From an uncultured Pseudomonadales bacterium (GTDB lineage: Bacteria > Pseudomonadota > Gammaproteobacteria > Pseudomonadales > Porticoccaceae): a stretch of DNA of 64,000 bases. The notes under the pieces are model-generated. The model made no database searches. It worked only from the letters and a program-made list of their open reading frames with translations, and was not told the origin of the DNA. Made by a program: the position numbers and the translations under genes. Below, in pieces: positions 55,634 to 64,000 of the stretch; within the stretch, counting starts at the first letter, position 1, and every line of letters begins with the position of its first letter. The stretch lies in NCBI GenBank assembly GCA_943788895.1, contig CALSRZ010000003.1:285310-349309 (forward strand), given 5' to 3'.

Positions 55634-56262
55634 TCCGTATTAGCCTTGTTGCAGTAATTATTCTCCTCAGCACTGCCTGCAGCATGCAGCCGCAAACAGT
55701 AAGCTCGTCATCTTCGGACAACTGGCAGCAACACCAACAGCGTATAGCTCAGCTGCAGGATTGGAAACTGTCGGGAAAACTTGGCTTTCGCGCTCCTCAG
55801 CAGGGAGGCAGTGCCGCTCTGAAGTGGACTCAGGAGAAAGATAATTATCAGCTATTCTTATCCGGGCCCTTTGGCGTCGGCAACGCAAAAATTGTTGGCG
55901 ACGACAAAACTGCCGAGATGCTCTATGGGGATACCCTGTATCGCCAACCTCCAAAACAACTGGCGATGCAACTGACCGGACTGCCACTACCTGTAGACGC
56001 ACTTAGCTGGTGGGCGCGCGGCCTGCCATCACCAACTCAGCCGGCGGCGACAGCTTTGACCACCGGTGCCGATGGGCTGGCTGTCGGCTTTGACCAGGCT
56101 GGCTGGCAGCTTTCATTTAGCCGCTACCGGCAGACCGATGGCGGACTCCTGCCGGGAAAAATAACCGGCAGTCTCAATACAGGTGTAAACAGTAGCAGCG
56201 AAGATAGGAGCTACTCCTTTAAACTGGTAATATCGGGCTGGAAATTTCTCGAAGAAGAATAA
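55630..56262 (+). CDS. lolB: Outer-membrane lipoprotein receptor LolB
   Basis: Receives lipoproteins from LolA and inserts them in the outer membrane. Lipobox STAC (Cys about 17). The domain WKLSGKLGFRAPQQGGSAALKW and the LPLPVDALSWWARGLP loop are typical. The 210 aa protein starts at GTG 55630, overlapping the TPR gene, and is followed by ispE. Confidence 0.94.
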   Translation: MIRISLVAVIILLSTACSMQPQTVSSSSSDNWQQHQQRIAQLQDWKLSGKLGFRAPQQGGSAALKWTQEKDNYQLFLSGPFGVGNAKIVGDDKTAEMLYGDTLYRQPPKQLAMQLTGLPLPVDALSWWARGLPSPTQPAATALTTGADGLAVGFDQAGWQLSFSRYRQTDGGLLPGKITGSLNTGVNSSSEDRSYSFKLVISGWKFLEEE

Positions 56263-56270
56263 GTTTGGCC

Positions 56271-57140
56271 ATGATCCCATCAATCACCCTGCCGGCACCG
56301 CCAAAATTAAACCTGTTTCTACATATTACAGGTCGCCGTGACGATGGTTATCACAACCTGCAAACACTCTTCCAAATACTCGACGGTGGCGACGAGCTTA
56401 CTTTTACGCCGACCCGTGACGGGGAAATCAGCCTCTCACCACAGATTGAAGGAGTCGCCGAGTGCGACAATTTAATCGTTCGCGCAGCTCTGGCACTGCA
56501 ACAGCAGAGTAATTGCTCTCAGGGCTGTATTATCCATCTCGACAAGCGTCTGCCCATGGGTGCCGGGCTCGGCGGCGGCAGCAGCAATGCGGCAACCACA
56601 TTACTGGCCTTAAATAAATTGTGGGGCTGCGACTTAGCGATCGAGAAACTCGCCCAATTAGGCGCGCAACTGGGTGCTGATGTGCCGGTTTTTGTCGAGG
56701 GTTACAGCGCCTTTGCCGAGGGAATTGGCGATCAATTGACGCCAGTGGAGATCCCTGAAAGTTGGTATTTGATTATTACGCCCAATTGCACTGTGTCGAC
56801 AGCGAAAATATTTTCACATCCTCAATTGACAAGGAACACTTCACCCATCAAAATACGCGCCCTCTCAGAGGAGCAGTACAGGAATGACTGCCAGGCTATT
56901 GTTGAAAAGCTCCATCCACAGGTTAAAGAGGTCGTGGATTGGCTTAAAGCATATTCTGAGCCTCTGATGACAGGAACTGGAGCTAGTGTATTTTGTCGCT
57001 GGGCTACTGAAGCTCAGGCCAAAGAGGTTTTATCTAGGGTTCCGCAGCACTGGAATGCGTTTATTGCGCGGGGTGTAAATCACTCTCTGGTGCATCAGAA
57101 GTTGAAAGAGTTTTTTATTGGGGCGTCGCCAAGTGGTTAA
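56271..57140 (+). CDS. ispE: 4-diphosphocytidyl-2-C-methyl-D-erythritol kinase
   Basis: GHMP kinase of the MEP isoprenoid pathway. PAPPKLNLFLHITGRRDDGYH, the ATP loop PMGAGLGGGSSNAA and the C-terminal LMTGTGASVFCRW are intact. I prefer ATG 56271 to the track's TTG 56265. The stop codon (57138-57140) lies inside tRNA-Gln: the final codons (GASPSG) are read from the acceptor and D-arm sequence of the tRNA. Confidence 0.96.
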   Translation: MIPSITLPAPPKLNLFLHITGRRDDGYHNLQTLFQILDGGDELTFTPTRDGEISLSPQIEGVAECDNLIVRAALALQQQSNCSQGCIIHLDKRLPMGAGLGGGSSNAATTLLALNKLWGCDLAIEKLAQLGAQLGADVPVFVEGYSAFAEGIGDQLTPVEIPESWYLIITPNCTVSTAKIFSHPQLTRNTSPIKIRALSEEQYRNDCQAIVEKLHPQVKEVVDWLKAYSEPLMTGTGASVFCRWATEAQAKEVLSRVPQHWNAFIARGVNHSLVHQKLKEFFIGASPSG

Positions 57141-57194
57141 GGCACCGGGTTTTGATCCCGGCATCGGAGGTTCGAATCCTCCCGCCCCAGCCAA
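57120..57194 (+). tRNA. tRNA-Gln (anticodon TTG)
   Basis: 75 bases including encoded CCA. Acceptor TGGGGCG pairs with CGCCCCA; the D-stem gcc/ggc, the anticodon loop ttttgat with TTG, and the T-arm gaggttcgaatcctc fold normally. The 5' 21 bases overlap the end of ispE, so the transcript must be processed by RNase P inside the ispE coding region. prs follows 31 bases later. Confidence 0.97.
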
Positions 57195-57225
57195 TTACTA
57201 AAACTATGATACTAGGAATCCGCTC

Positions 57226-58167
57226 GTGGCAAGATTAATGGTCTTCTCTGGAAATGCGAATCCAGAACTGACAAAGCAAATCGCTCGGCAGTTAGGTGTT
57301 GCACCTGGCAAAGCTACCGTTGATATCTTTTCAGACGGCGAAATAAATATTGAGATCCACGAGAATGTTCGCGGAAACGACGTATTTGTTGTGCAGCCAA
57401 CCTGTGCTCCAACCAACCGCAATCTCATGGAATTAGTTCTGATGATCGACGCGCTGCGTCGCGCATCAGCAGCACGTATCACCGCAGTTGTACCCTACTT
57501 TGGCTACGCTCGCCAGGATCGCCGAGTGCGCTCCGTACGTGTACCTATCAGCGCTAAAGTCGTCGCTGATATGCTCTCTAATGCAGGTGTTGACCGGGTA
57601 CTTACCGTCGACCTCCACGCAGAACAGATTCAGGGCTTTTTCAACTGTACAGTTGATAACGTCTATGGCGCCCCCGTATTGCTCGGCGATATTGAGCGTC
57701 AAAACCACAAAAATTTACAGGTTGTCTCTCCAGATATCGGCGGTGTTGTTCGCGCCAGAGCTGTGGCTAAACATCTGGGCTGTGATCTGGCGATTATCGA
57801 CAAACGTCGTCCCTCAGCTAACCAGACTGAAGTGATGAACCTGATTGGTGAGGTTACTGACCGCACCTGTGTATTGGTCGATGATATCGTCGATACTGCC
57901 GGCACCCTGTGTAAGGCTGCCGAAGCACTGAAGAAAAACGGTGCCACTAAAGTTGTTGCCTACGCCACTCACGCAGTTTTGTCTGGCGGCGCAATTGATA
58001 ATATTAAAAACTCTCAGTTGGACGAATTGGTAGTTACCAACAGTATCCCACTGAGTGATGAAGCTAAAAAATGCGGCAAGATTCGTACACTGCAGCTGGG
58101 CAAATTGCTCGGTGAGTCCGTTCGTCGCATTAGCAATGAAGAATCTATCAGTGCAATGTTTGATTAA
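57226..58167 (+). CDS. prs: Ribose-phosphate pyrophosphokinase
   Basis: Makes PRPP for nucleotide, His and Trp synthesis. [16 protein letters not shown], the [14 protein letters not shown] loop and the PRPP-binding [20 protein letters not shown] are intact in 313 aa. The start is GTG 57226. It follows tRNA-Gln in the ispE-tRNA-prs-rplY-pth-ychF order known in Pseudomonas. Confidence 0.98.
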   Translation: MARLMVFSGNANPELTKQIARQLGVAPGKATVDIFSDGEINIEIHENVRGNDVFVVQPTCAPTNRNLMELVLMIDALRRASAARITAVVPYFGYARQDRRVRSVRVPISAKVVADMLSNAGVDRVLTVDLHAEQIQGFFNCTVDNVYGAPVLLGDIERQNHKNLQVVSPDIGGVVRARAVAKHLGCDLAIIDKRRPSANQTEVMNLIGEVTDRTCVLVDDIVDTAGTLCKAAEALKKNGATKVVAYATHAVLSGGAIDNIKNSQLDELVVTNSIPLSDEAKKCGKIRTLQLGKLLGESVRRISNEESISAMFD

Positions 58168-58287
58168 GACGTTTGACTAAATCTTCGGATTAGCCAACAA
58201 ACACTGTTACAAACGCCTCATTCCGAGGCAATAAAACTCCATTACAGGTCTGGTCGCGGTCTGTTTTGGCATAACTTGGAGACTATT

Positions 58288-58947
58288 ATGTCTACTGATT
58301 TAACGTTACAAGCGAAAGGTCGCGAGGATACAGGGAAAGGTGCGAGCCGCCGCCTGCGTCGTCTGGCCGGAGAAATCCCAGCCATCATTTACGGTGGTGG
58401 TAAGAAAAAACCAGCTCAGATCACTCTGGTCCACAAAGATGTGATGAAATCACTCGAGAACGAAGCATTCTACTCACAGATTCTTACTCTCGATGTCGAT
58501 GGAAAATCTGAAGAAGTAATTCTTAAAGATGTTCAGCGTCACCCGGCAAAGCCTATTGTTTTGCATATGGACTTCCTGCGCATCAGCAAGAATACTCAGC
58601 TGACAACTAAAGTGTCTATCCACTTTATCAATGAAGATGTTTGCGTAGGCGTTAAAGTTGGCGGCGGTATTGTTGCTCACAGCATGACCGAGCTGGATAT
58701 CCAGTGTCTGCCAAAAGATCTGCCTGAATTTGTCGAAATTGATATGGCTGAAGTAGACCTTGGCCAGACTCTGCACATCTCAGATATCACTCTACCTAAG
58801 GGTGTTGAGAGCGTTGCCCTGAGCCATGGTGCTGATCACGATCTACCCGTTGTATCTGTCAACAAGCCTAAGGCTGCTCCTATCGAAGATGATGAAGTAG
58901 CACCTGAAGCTGAAGAAGGCGATACTGAAGAGGCAAGCGAAGAGTAA
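58288..58947 (+). CDS. rplY: 50S ribosomal protein L25, CTC type
   Basis: Binds 5S rRNA. From ATG 58288 (GGAG upstream) the protein is 219 aa: an L25 domain (ASRRLRRLAGEIPAIIYGG) plus the CTC beta domain (KVGGGIVAHSMTELDIQCLPKDLPE) and an acidic tail. The track start at TTG 58276 adds four residues. Confidence 0.97.
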   Translation: MSTDLTLQAKGREDTGKGASRRLRRLAGEIPAIIYGGGKKKPAQITLVHKDVMKSLENEAFYSQILTLDVDGKSEEVILKDVQRHPAKPIVLHMDFLRISKNTQLTTKVSIHFINEDVCVGVKVGGGIVAHSMTELDIQCLPKDLPEFVEIDMAEVDLGQTLHISDITLPKGVESVALSHGADHDLPVVSVNKPKAAPIEDDEVAPEAEEGDTEEASEE

Positions 58948-58956
58948 TCTTCTGAC

Positions 58957-59562
58957 TTGCCCATCAAGCAGGCCCTGACATTGGACACGCCCGTTGAGTT
59001 AATCGTAGGGCTGGGAAATCCCGGCTCTAAATACGATCGGACGCGTCATAATGCCGGGGCCGACTTGGTTCTGGAATTCGCGAAATCCCAGCATGTCGAA
59101 CTCAAGCAAGAGAGCAAGTTCTTTGGTGACACGGCAAAAGTCAGCATAGATAACAGAGATGTTCGACTGCTGATTCCGAGTACTTTTATGAACCTCAGCG
59201 GCCAGTCAATTGCCGCCCTAGCGGGTTTTTACCAGATACCGCCAGCAGCTATTCTGATTGTTCACGATGAACTGGATTTGTCCCCGGGTACTGCGCGCTT
59301 TAAAAAAGGTGGCGGTCACGGCGGTCATAACGGTTTGCGGGATAGCATACAGAGACTCGGCAACAGCAAAGAGTTCGCACGATTGAGAATTGGTATAGGC
59401 CATCCCGGCAATGCCAAACAGGTTGCCGACTATGTGCTTAAAAAGCCATCGCCGAGCGATCAACAACTTATCAGCAACAGCATAGATGATGCACTGCGCG
59501 CCCTACCCCTAGCCATTAGTGGTCAGTGGGAAAAAGCCATGCATGAGCTTCACACTGCTTAA
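58957..59562 (+). CDS. pth: Peptidyl-tRNA hydrolase
   Basis: Recycles tRNA from prematurely released peptidyl-tRNA. The motif LIVGLGNPGSKYDRTRHNAG (catalytic His), STFMNLSGQSI and HDELDLSPG are intact. The start is TTG at 58957 or 58981; neither has a strong ribosome-binding site and there is no ATG. About 193-201 aa, normal. Confidence 0.96.
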   Translation: MPIKQALTLDTPVELIVGLGNPGSKYDRTRHNAGADLVLEFAKSQHVELKQESKFFGDTAKVSIDNRDVRLLIPSTFMNLSGQSIAALAGFYQIPPAAILIVHDELDLSPGTARFKKGGGHGGHNGLRDSIQRLGNSKEFARLRIGIGHPGNAKQVADYVLKKPSPSDQQLISNSIDDALRALPLAISGQWEKAMHELHTA

Positions 59563-59598
59563 ATACAAAGCCATATAACTTGGCACAAGGAATTTACT

Positions 59599-60690
59599 AT
59601 GGGTTTTAACTGCGGAATTGTGGGCCTTCCCAATGTCGGCAAATCAACGCTGTTTAATGCATTGACCAAAGCTGGCATCAGTGCCGAGAACTTCCCGTTC
59701 TGCACCATTGAGCCCAACACCGGCATTGTGCCGATTCCCGATCCCCGTCAGGACAAAATTGCCGCGATCGTCAACCCCGAACGTCTGGTTCCAACCAGTA
59801 TGGAATTTGTTGATATCGCCGGCCTGGTTGCTGGAGCCTCTAAGGGCGAAGGCCTGGGCAACCAGTTTCTCGCCAATATTCGTGAGACCGATGCTATCGC
59901 CCATGTGGTGCGCTGCTTTGACGATGAAAATGTTATTCACGTCGAGGGCACTATCAGTCCCCCAGACGATATTGATGTTATCAATACCGAACTGGCCCTG
60001 GCCGATCTCGACAGCGCGGAAAAAGCTCTGCTGAGACTCTCCAAAGCCGCCAAAGGCAAAGATAAAGATGCGGTAGCTCTCAAAGAGGTGGTAGACAAAA
60101 TCCTACCCCACCTCAATGAAGCCAAACCACTGCGCTCTTTAGCGCTGACAGAAGACGAGTTAAAGCTGCTCAGACCCCTGAGCATGCTAACCCTCAAGCC
60201 GACCATGTATATTGCCAATGTCGACGAGGAAGGTTTTGAAAATAACCCCTATCTCGATGCGGTAAGAGCGATTGCCGAGCAGGATGGCTCCATCGTTGTG
60301 CCAATTTGCAATAAACTCGAAGCGGAAATTGCCGAACTCGAAGATGACGAGAGAGATGAATTCCTCGAAGAGATGGGCATGGATGAACCGGGACTCAACC
60401 GCGTAATTCGCGCCGGTTACGGCCTGCTTGGACTGCAGACTTACTTTACCGCCGGCGTCCAAGAGGTTCGCGCCTGGACAATTCCAGTGGGCGCAACAGC
60501 ACCACAGAGTGCAGGAAAGATTCACACAGACTTCGAAAAAGGCTTTATCCGCGCCGAAATTATTGGTTACGATGACTATATCGACGGCAATGGTGAACAG
60601 GGAGCAAAAGATGCGGGCAAATGGCGTCTTGAAGGCAAAGACTATATTGTTAAAGACGGAGACGTTATCCACTTCCGCTTTAATGTCTAA
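59599..60690 (+). CDS. ychF: Ribosome-associated GTPase/ATPase YchF
   Basis: Obg-family P-loop protein that hydrolyses ATP in preference to GTP. G1 is [14 protein letters not shown]; the NVDEEGF region stands where NKxD would be, explaining relaxed nucleotide choice; the TGS domain closes the protein ([13 protein letters not shown]). At 363 aa it is the standard length and last in the prs-rplY-pth-ychF series. Confidence 0.97.
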   Translation: MGFNCGIVGLPNVGKSTLFNALTKAGISAENFPFCTIEPNTGIVPIPDPRQDKIAAIVNPERLVPTSMEFVDIAGLVAGASKGEGLGNQFLANIRETDAIAHVVRCFDDENVIHVEGTISPPDDIDVINTELALADLDSAEKALLRLSKAAKGKDKDAVALKEVVDKILPHLNEAKPLRSLALTEDELKLLRPLSMLTLKPTMYIANVDEEGFENNPYLDAVRAIAEQDGSIVVPICNKLEAEIAELEDDERDEFLEEMGMDEPGLNRVIRAGYGLLGLQTYFTAGVQEVRAWTIPVGATAPQSAGKIHTDFEKGFIRAEIIGYDDYIDGNGEQGAKDAGKWRLEGKDYIVKDGDVIHFRFNV

Positions 60691-60708
60691 ATACGCCTGG
60701 CGTATTCT

Positions 60709-61632
60709 ATGAGCCGAGTTTCCGGACGCTGGAAACTCGGGCTTCTACTGGCCTTAACCACGGCCTGCCTGTGGGGTGTTCTACCCATTGCCCTCAAAGG
60801 CGTAATGGTAACTCTGGATCCGATCACCACAACATTCTTTCGCTTCGCTATCGCCGCAGCGCTATTGAGTCCCTATATCGTTTTCCGATTGCGGATCAAA
60901 ACTGCTCTTAACCCCGGCCGTTTTCGATCAGGAAAGCTTTTACTGCAACTGCTAGTCGCCGGGTTACTGCTAACTGGCAATTATGGCTTGTATATTCTCG
61001 GCCTAAACAGAACCACTGCCGAAGCCACCCAGTTAATGATTCAAGTGGCCCCGATGCTGCTGTTGCTCAGTGGTCTCTGGGTATTTGGCGAGCGCTTCTC
61101 ACGCGCCCAGTGGTTAGGGTTTTCGACCTTCTTCAGTGGCCTGCTAATGTTTTTCTACCCGCACTTTTACGGGCTGTTTGTCGCCATGAATGACTACGGT
61201 GTGGGTGTGCTAATGGTGCTTTTGGCCGCGGTGTTATGGACCGGGTACGCTATCCTGCAAAAATTTCTGCTGCGGGAATTTAGCTCCCAAGAAACCATGC
61301 TGGTGTTTTACTGGATTGGCGCACTGGCATTTTTGCCATTTACCGATTTCAGCAGCCTGCCACAGCTAACCAACCTGCAGTGGTGGCTCTTGCTGTTCTG
61401 CGGCCTAAACACCTTGATTGCCTACGGCAGTTTTGCCGAAGCCATGGTGCATATCGAAGCCTCCAAGGTAAGCACTGTACTGGCACTAACACCGCTGATT
61501 ACCTTCGCGATAGTACATACAATTCCATTTAGCGGACTGGCTGTCGAACCCTTAACCCCACTATCAATAAGCGGTGCCATTTTGGTGGTGGTTGGCTCTA
61601 TGGTCACTGCGCTCAACAAAGTAAAAGGCTAA
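60709..61632 (+). CDS. EamA/DMT family exporter
   Basis: 307 aa with ten membrane helices in two EamA repeats (TTACLWGVLPIALKGVMV; MVLLAAVLWTGYAILQKF). Probably exports a metabolite; the substrate cannot be inferred. It begins 18 bases after ychF. Confidence 0.87.
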   Translation: MSRVSGRWKLGLLLALTTACLWGVLPIALKGVMVTLDPITTTFFRFAIAAALLSPYIVFRLRIKTALNPGRFRSGKLLLQLLVAGLLLTGNYGLYILGLNRTTAEATQLMIQVAPMLLLLSGLWVFGERFSRAQWLGFSTFFSGLLMFFYPHFYGLFVAMNDYGVGVLMVLLAAVLWTGYAILQKFLLREFSSQETMLVFYWIGALAFLPFTDFSSLPQLTNLQWWLLLFCGLNTLIAYGSFAEAMVHIEASKVSTVLALTPLITFAIVHTIPFSGLAVEPLTPLSISGAILVVVGSMVTALNKVKG

Positions 61633-61677
61633 ACTGCAATTTCGAACTGCTGATTTAATAACCAAAGGCCTCTATCA

Positions 61678-62883
61678 ATGATTAAAAAGCTAGTACTTAC
61701 TCTTTCCCTAATCGTTGTCATCCTTATAAGCCTTATTGCCATTAAAAGCCCCGGCGGGTTGAGCGGCTTCTGGGTCATACTCAGCTCTGTCACCGGGCTT
61801 AATACCACAGAGCCCCCGGCTGATATCTCCAACGGCAGCTTCCAACTTCCCCCCGGCTTTTCTGTCAGCCTCTATGCAGAAGATCTTGTAGCGCCAAGAT
61901 TTATTGTTCCGACTGAGGCAGACGATATTATTGTCAGCTCTACCAGCGAAGGAACCATCAAGCTTTTAAGAGATTTAGATGCTAATGGCAGTGCTGAGAT
62001 AGTCACAGTCCTGATCTCTGGCTTAAATGCGCCACAGGGACTGTTATTTGATGACGACTGGCTTTACTTCAGTGAGCGGGATAAGGTCAGCAAGGTGCGC
62101 TACAGCCATCAGAGCGGCACTCTCATTGGCAAGCCACAATTAGTAATTGAGAATCTGCCCTACGGCCATCCCTATCAAACCCACAACACCAAGACCATCG
62201 GCATCTCCCCGGATCGAAAGCTCTATATTACCGTTGGATCCCCCTGCAATATCTGCGAACCAGAGGATCCCCGCTACTCGGCAATTCTGCGTGCTGAACT
62301 GGATGGCAGCGGCCTGCAGATATACGCCAGCGGGTTGCGCAACAGTATCGGTTTCGATTGGGCACCCTGGTCAGGCGAGTTATATGCAACCGTTAATGCA
62401 CGAGATCTTCTCGGCGATGATTTTCCGCCAGACGAGCTAAACAGGGTTGTTGAAGGCGGCTTTTATGGCTGGCCCTACTACAATGGCGACAATATTCCCG
62501 ATCCTGACTATGGCGATAAACGCCCCGACCTTCTAAGTAGTGCAATCCTGCCTATCTTTAAGTTTAGGGCTCACAATGCGCCGCTTGGCATCCACTTTCT
62601 AACTAGCACTTCGACATTACCAGATAGCCTCAATAGGACAGCACTGGTCGCCCTGCACGGCTCGTGGAATCGCTCATCACTGGATGGTTATAAGGTAGTG
62701 GCACTGCACTGGGATAAGGAGGGTAATATCAGCAGTAGTGACTTTATGAGTGGATTCTTAACTGAGGCTGGTGTTTCTGGCAGGCCGGTTGATATTACCC
62801 AAGATTCCGGGGGCAACCTGTATATCAGTGATGATTTAGCTGGGAGAATTTATCAGGTGAAATATACATCTGCTGTTGAGTAA
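61678..62883 (+). CDS. Glucose/sorbosone dehydrogenase-like beta-propeller protein
   Basis: 401 aa. An N-terminal hydrophobic segment (about 4-22) is a signal or anchor. The remainder is a six-bladed propeller of the GSDH family (LPPGFSVSLYAEDLVAPRF, TIGISPDRKLYITVGSPCNICEPED, GGFYGWPYYNGDNIPDPDYG, ALVALHGSWNRSSLDGYKVV). Soluble PQQ sugar dehydrogenases share the fold. PQQ binding is not demonstrable here and no pqq genes are near, so the substrate is open. Periplasmic by prediction. Confidence 0.83.
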   Translation: MIKKLVLTLSLIVVILISLIAIKSPGGLSGFWVILSSVTGLNTTEPPADISNGSFQLPPGFSVSLYAEDLVAPRFIVPTEADDIIVSSTSEGTIKLLRDLDANGSAEIVTVLISGLNAPQGLLFDDDWLYFSERDKVSKVRYSHQSGTLIGKPQLVIENLPYGHPYQTHNTKTIGISPDRKLYITVGSPCNICEPEDPRYSAILRAELDGSGLQIYASGLRNSIGFDWAPWSGELYATVNARDLLGDDFPPDELNRVVEGGFYGWPYYNGDNIPDPDYGDKRPDLLSSAILPIFKFRAHNAPLGIHFLTSTSTLPDSLNRTALVALHGSWNRSSLDGYKVVALHWDKEGNISSSDFMSGFLTEAGVSGRPVDITQDSGGNLYISDDLAGRIYQVKYTSAVE

Positions 62884-62911
62884 GGAATAAACAAAGAAGC
62901 AGCTTGTAAAT

Positions 62912-63060
62912 AAAAAAGCGCCCCTGACCGAAAATTCCCTCAACCGTCGCCTGTTACAAGGCCGACAACTATGTTGAAACACTGAGACTTCTGGACATCC
63001 TGGTGTAATCGAAAACCATAAATGCCGACCCCACAGCTTTGGTAACCCCGGTCAGAGGCT
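62912..63060 (-). ncRNA. Candidate structured RNA of unknown class
   Basis: The gap from 62884 to 63308 has no ORF. On the minus strand, CTGACCG near the 3' end pairs with CGGTCAG near the 5' end, extended by GCCC/GGGC around a bulge. A second internal stem (GTCG-CC / GG-CGAC) is visible. The 3' stem is followed by TTTTTT. A -10-like CATAAT (63067-63072) lies seven bases before the proposed start. It contains acaccaggatgt, similar to the CsrA consensus. It does not resemble 6S, 4.5S or tmRNA as I know them. Convergent with the upstream dehydrogenase gene. Confidence 0.4.
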
Positions 63061-63245
63061 GGGGCTATTATGCAAAGCTTAGAGGTTAATTTTATGACTT
63101 GGATATCAGTACGGGATAAGCCGCTGAGGACTTGCTAAAAATGTGACACAGGTCATTATAAAACGTTAACTCTGCCATCTTCAGCTGACCTTGCTTGTAG
63201 TGCTTAATAGAGCTTTAAATAGAACCTTAAATAGTCTTCAAACTA

Positions 63246-63274
63246 TTGACAAATTGGCTATCTCTAGCCAAAAT
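63246..63274 (+). promoter_or_regulatory. Promoter of tRNA-Met
   Basis: A consensus TTGACA is followed by a 17-base spacer and CAAAAT, then the GC-rich discriminator gcgcgcccc typical of stringently controlled stable RNA promoters. Start is expected near 63282. Confidence 0.75.
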
Positions 63275-63308
63275 GCGCGCCCCTACATCAGGGTCTGTAT
63301 CAAATCGT

Positions 63309-63385
63309 GGCTACGTAGCTCAGCTGGTTAGAGCACAGCATTCATAATGCTGGGGTCGGTGGTTCAAGTCCACCCGTAGCTACCA
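63309..63385 (+). tRNA. tRNA-Met, elongator type (anticodon CAT)
   Basis: 77 bases including CCA. Anticodon stem CAGCA/TGCTG encloses TTCATAA. The acceptor is GGCTACG / CGTAGCT, giving a G1-U72 wobble where E. coli elongator tRNA-Met has G1-C72. It is not initiator-like (no C1-A72 mismatch and no three G-C pairs in the anticodon stem). Confidence 0.95.
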
Positions 63386-63455
63386 TACAGACCCTTCCAA
63401 GAATATCAATCCCGGCCAAAATCAAACCAAATAGCATTTAAAGCCAGCTAGTACA

Positions 63456-63764
63456 TTAATGGTCGCTATGTTGCTGCAATCTTAGCTGTAACAACCAGCT
63501 GTCATGACGACGCTCTGCATCGTAGAAAACTGCTGCCGTGAAAGTCAGCATAAACAGTAGAATAAAATGCGCTGCCAGACTGATGCCCATATAGATAACA
63601 CTGCCGACGTAGAGGCCGAACACAATCGACCACATCCAAGCTAGTACCGTCATTATCCACATTCTGGAGAGTGGGTCAGGAATATGTCTTAAAGGATTTT
63701 TATTGTGGTTCATAACAGCATTGTAAGCGTCGTAGAACCAAAGAAATGCGAGTTTAGTTTTCAT
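63456..63764 (-). CDS. Small membrane protein, unknown function
   Basis: 102 aa with two hydrophobic segments (about 36-57 and 60-82), an aromatic-rich N-terminus (AFLWFYDAYNAVMNHNKNP) and a His-rich C-terminus. Good AGAGGG ribosome-binding site before the ATG. No family recognised. Confidence 0.6.
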   Translation of the reverse strand: MKTKLAFLWFYDAYNAVMNHNKNPLRHIPDPLSRMWIMTVLAWMWSIVFGLYVGSVIYMGISLAAHFILLFMLTFTAAVFYDAERRHDSWLLQLRLQQHSDH

Positions 63765-63926
63765 TTGATTACCCTCTGTAGTCTTTAATTATTTGTTTTT
63801 TTAAGTCACTACCTTAGTTGTTACGAGGGTTTAATTTTTTTGGATCATATATCCCAACCTGGACTTTCTTCCAATATCTAAGAACAGAATCCTATTCTGC
63901 AGAGATTCTTGTATTAACTATCGGGC

Positions 63927-63962
63927 ATAAAAAAACTCGCCATGGTTGCCCATGACGAGTTC
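63927..63962 (-). terminator. Rho-independent terminator, minus strand
   Basis: Stem aactcg-ccatgg / ccatg-cgagtt with a short loop, followed on the minus strand by seven T. It belongs to a gene entering from the right edge. Confidence 0.85.
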
Positions 63963-63984
63963 TTAGTCTTTCTATTAGCGCGAA

Positions 63985-64000
63985 TTAAGCAGCGCAAGCA
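63985..64000 (-). CDS. Last codons of a gene extending beyond the window
   Basis: On the minus strand the final codons read A-C-A-A then TAA, 23 bases before a strong terminator. Too little remains to identify the product; the reading frame is inferred from the terminator position. Confidence 0.3.

Noticed and set aside
62884-63072. 6S RNA, SRP RNA or c-di-GMP-I riboswitch
   Set aside because: The GGGGTTACC string recalls GEMM riboswitches, but the rest of the consensus is missing on both strands; no long 6S-type hairpin or SRP core either.

Overview
This 64 kb window looks like core chromosome from a free-living, probably marine, aerobic gammaproteobacterium. Gene order matches Pseudomonas and E. 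coli blocks: rsmI/lpoA-yraN-diaA-dolP, rplM-rpsI-petABC-sspAB, zapE/zapG, efp-epmA, fimX/serB/ytjB, cbrA-cbrB-pcnB-folK-panB, fur/bamE, ratA-rnfH/smpB, prfA-prmC-hemA/lolB-ispE-tRNA-Gln-prs-rplY-pth-ychF. The fused cytochrome b-c1 gene, moderate GC content and dense packing would suit a Cellvibrionales/SAR92-like lineage, but that placement is inference. I see no rRNA operon, prophage, insertion sequence, integron or CRISPR array.

Layout. 1-9 kb: 5'-truncated malic enzyme, the rsmI/lpoA division block, a thiolase, and sspA-sspB. 9-14 kb: cytochrome bc1 (Rieske plus a fused b/c1 gene), rpsI-rplM and zapE. 14-28 kb: zapG, comF, a first cysE, efp-epmA (epmA frameshifted), a FimX-like c-di-GMP signalling block, serB/ytjB, dgkA, a second cysE, an M15 peptidase and htpX. 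28-41 kb: a frameshifted Rieske ferredoxin, sfsA, dksA-gluQ, a cbrX-cbrA-short regulator module followed by an A-rich candidate RNA, pcnB-folK-dNK-panB-gpx, then a DUF2235 hydrolase with a small membrane protein. 41-53 kb: fur/bamE, rnfH-ratA, an NSS transporter, smpB, an AsmA-like protein, cysZ, an RhlB-type helicase, DoxX, MATE, and prmC-prfA-hemA. 53-64 kb: TPR lipoprotein-lolB-ispE-tRNA-Gln-prs-rplY-pth-ychF, a DMT exporter, a sorbosone-dehydrogenase-like protein, a candidate minus-strand RNA, tRNA-Met and a small membrane protein.

How the genes work together. LpoA, DolP, LolB, BamE and the TPR lipoprotein serve envelope assembly. EF-P, EpmA, SmpB, PrmC/RF1, Pth, YchF, RsmI, GluQ and tRNAs serve translation. 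Two CysE paralogues and CysZ serve cysteine synthesis. CbrX/CbrA plus a short regulator and the A-rich RNA resemble the Pseudomonas catabolite-control circuit, but with a regulator lacking the sigma-54 AAA+ domain. The FimX-like protein and its neighbour with a PilZ-like motif suggest type IV pilus control by c-di-GMP.

Most notable: two genes broken by single-base shifts (epmA at about 17270, Rieske at about 28500); the fused cytochrome b-c1; the CbrA partner without an AAA+ domain and the A-rich RNA after it; an unassigned structured RNA candidate beside tRNA-Met; a comF with no canonical start able to keep its first zinc cysteine; and repeated 12-30 nt in-frame tandem duplications at protein tails and in spacers.
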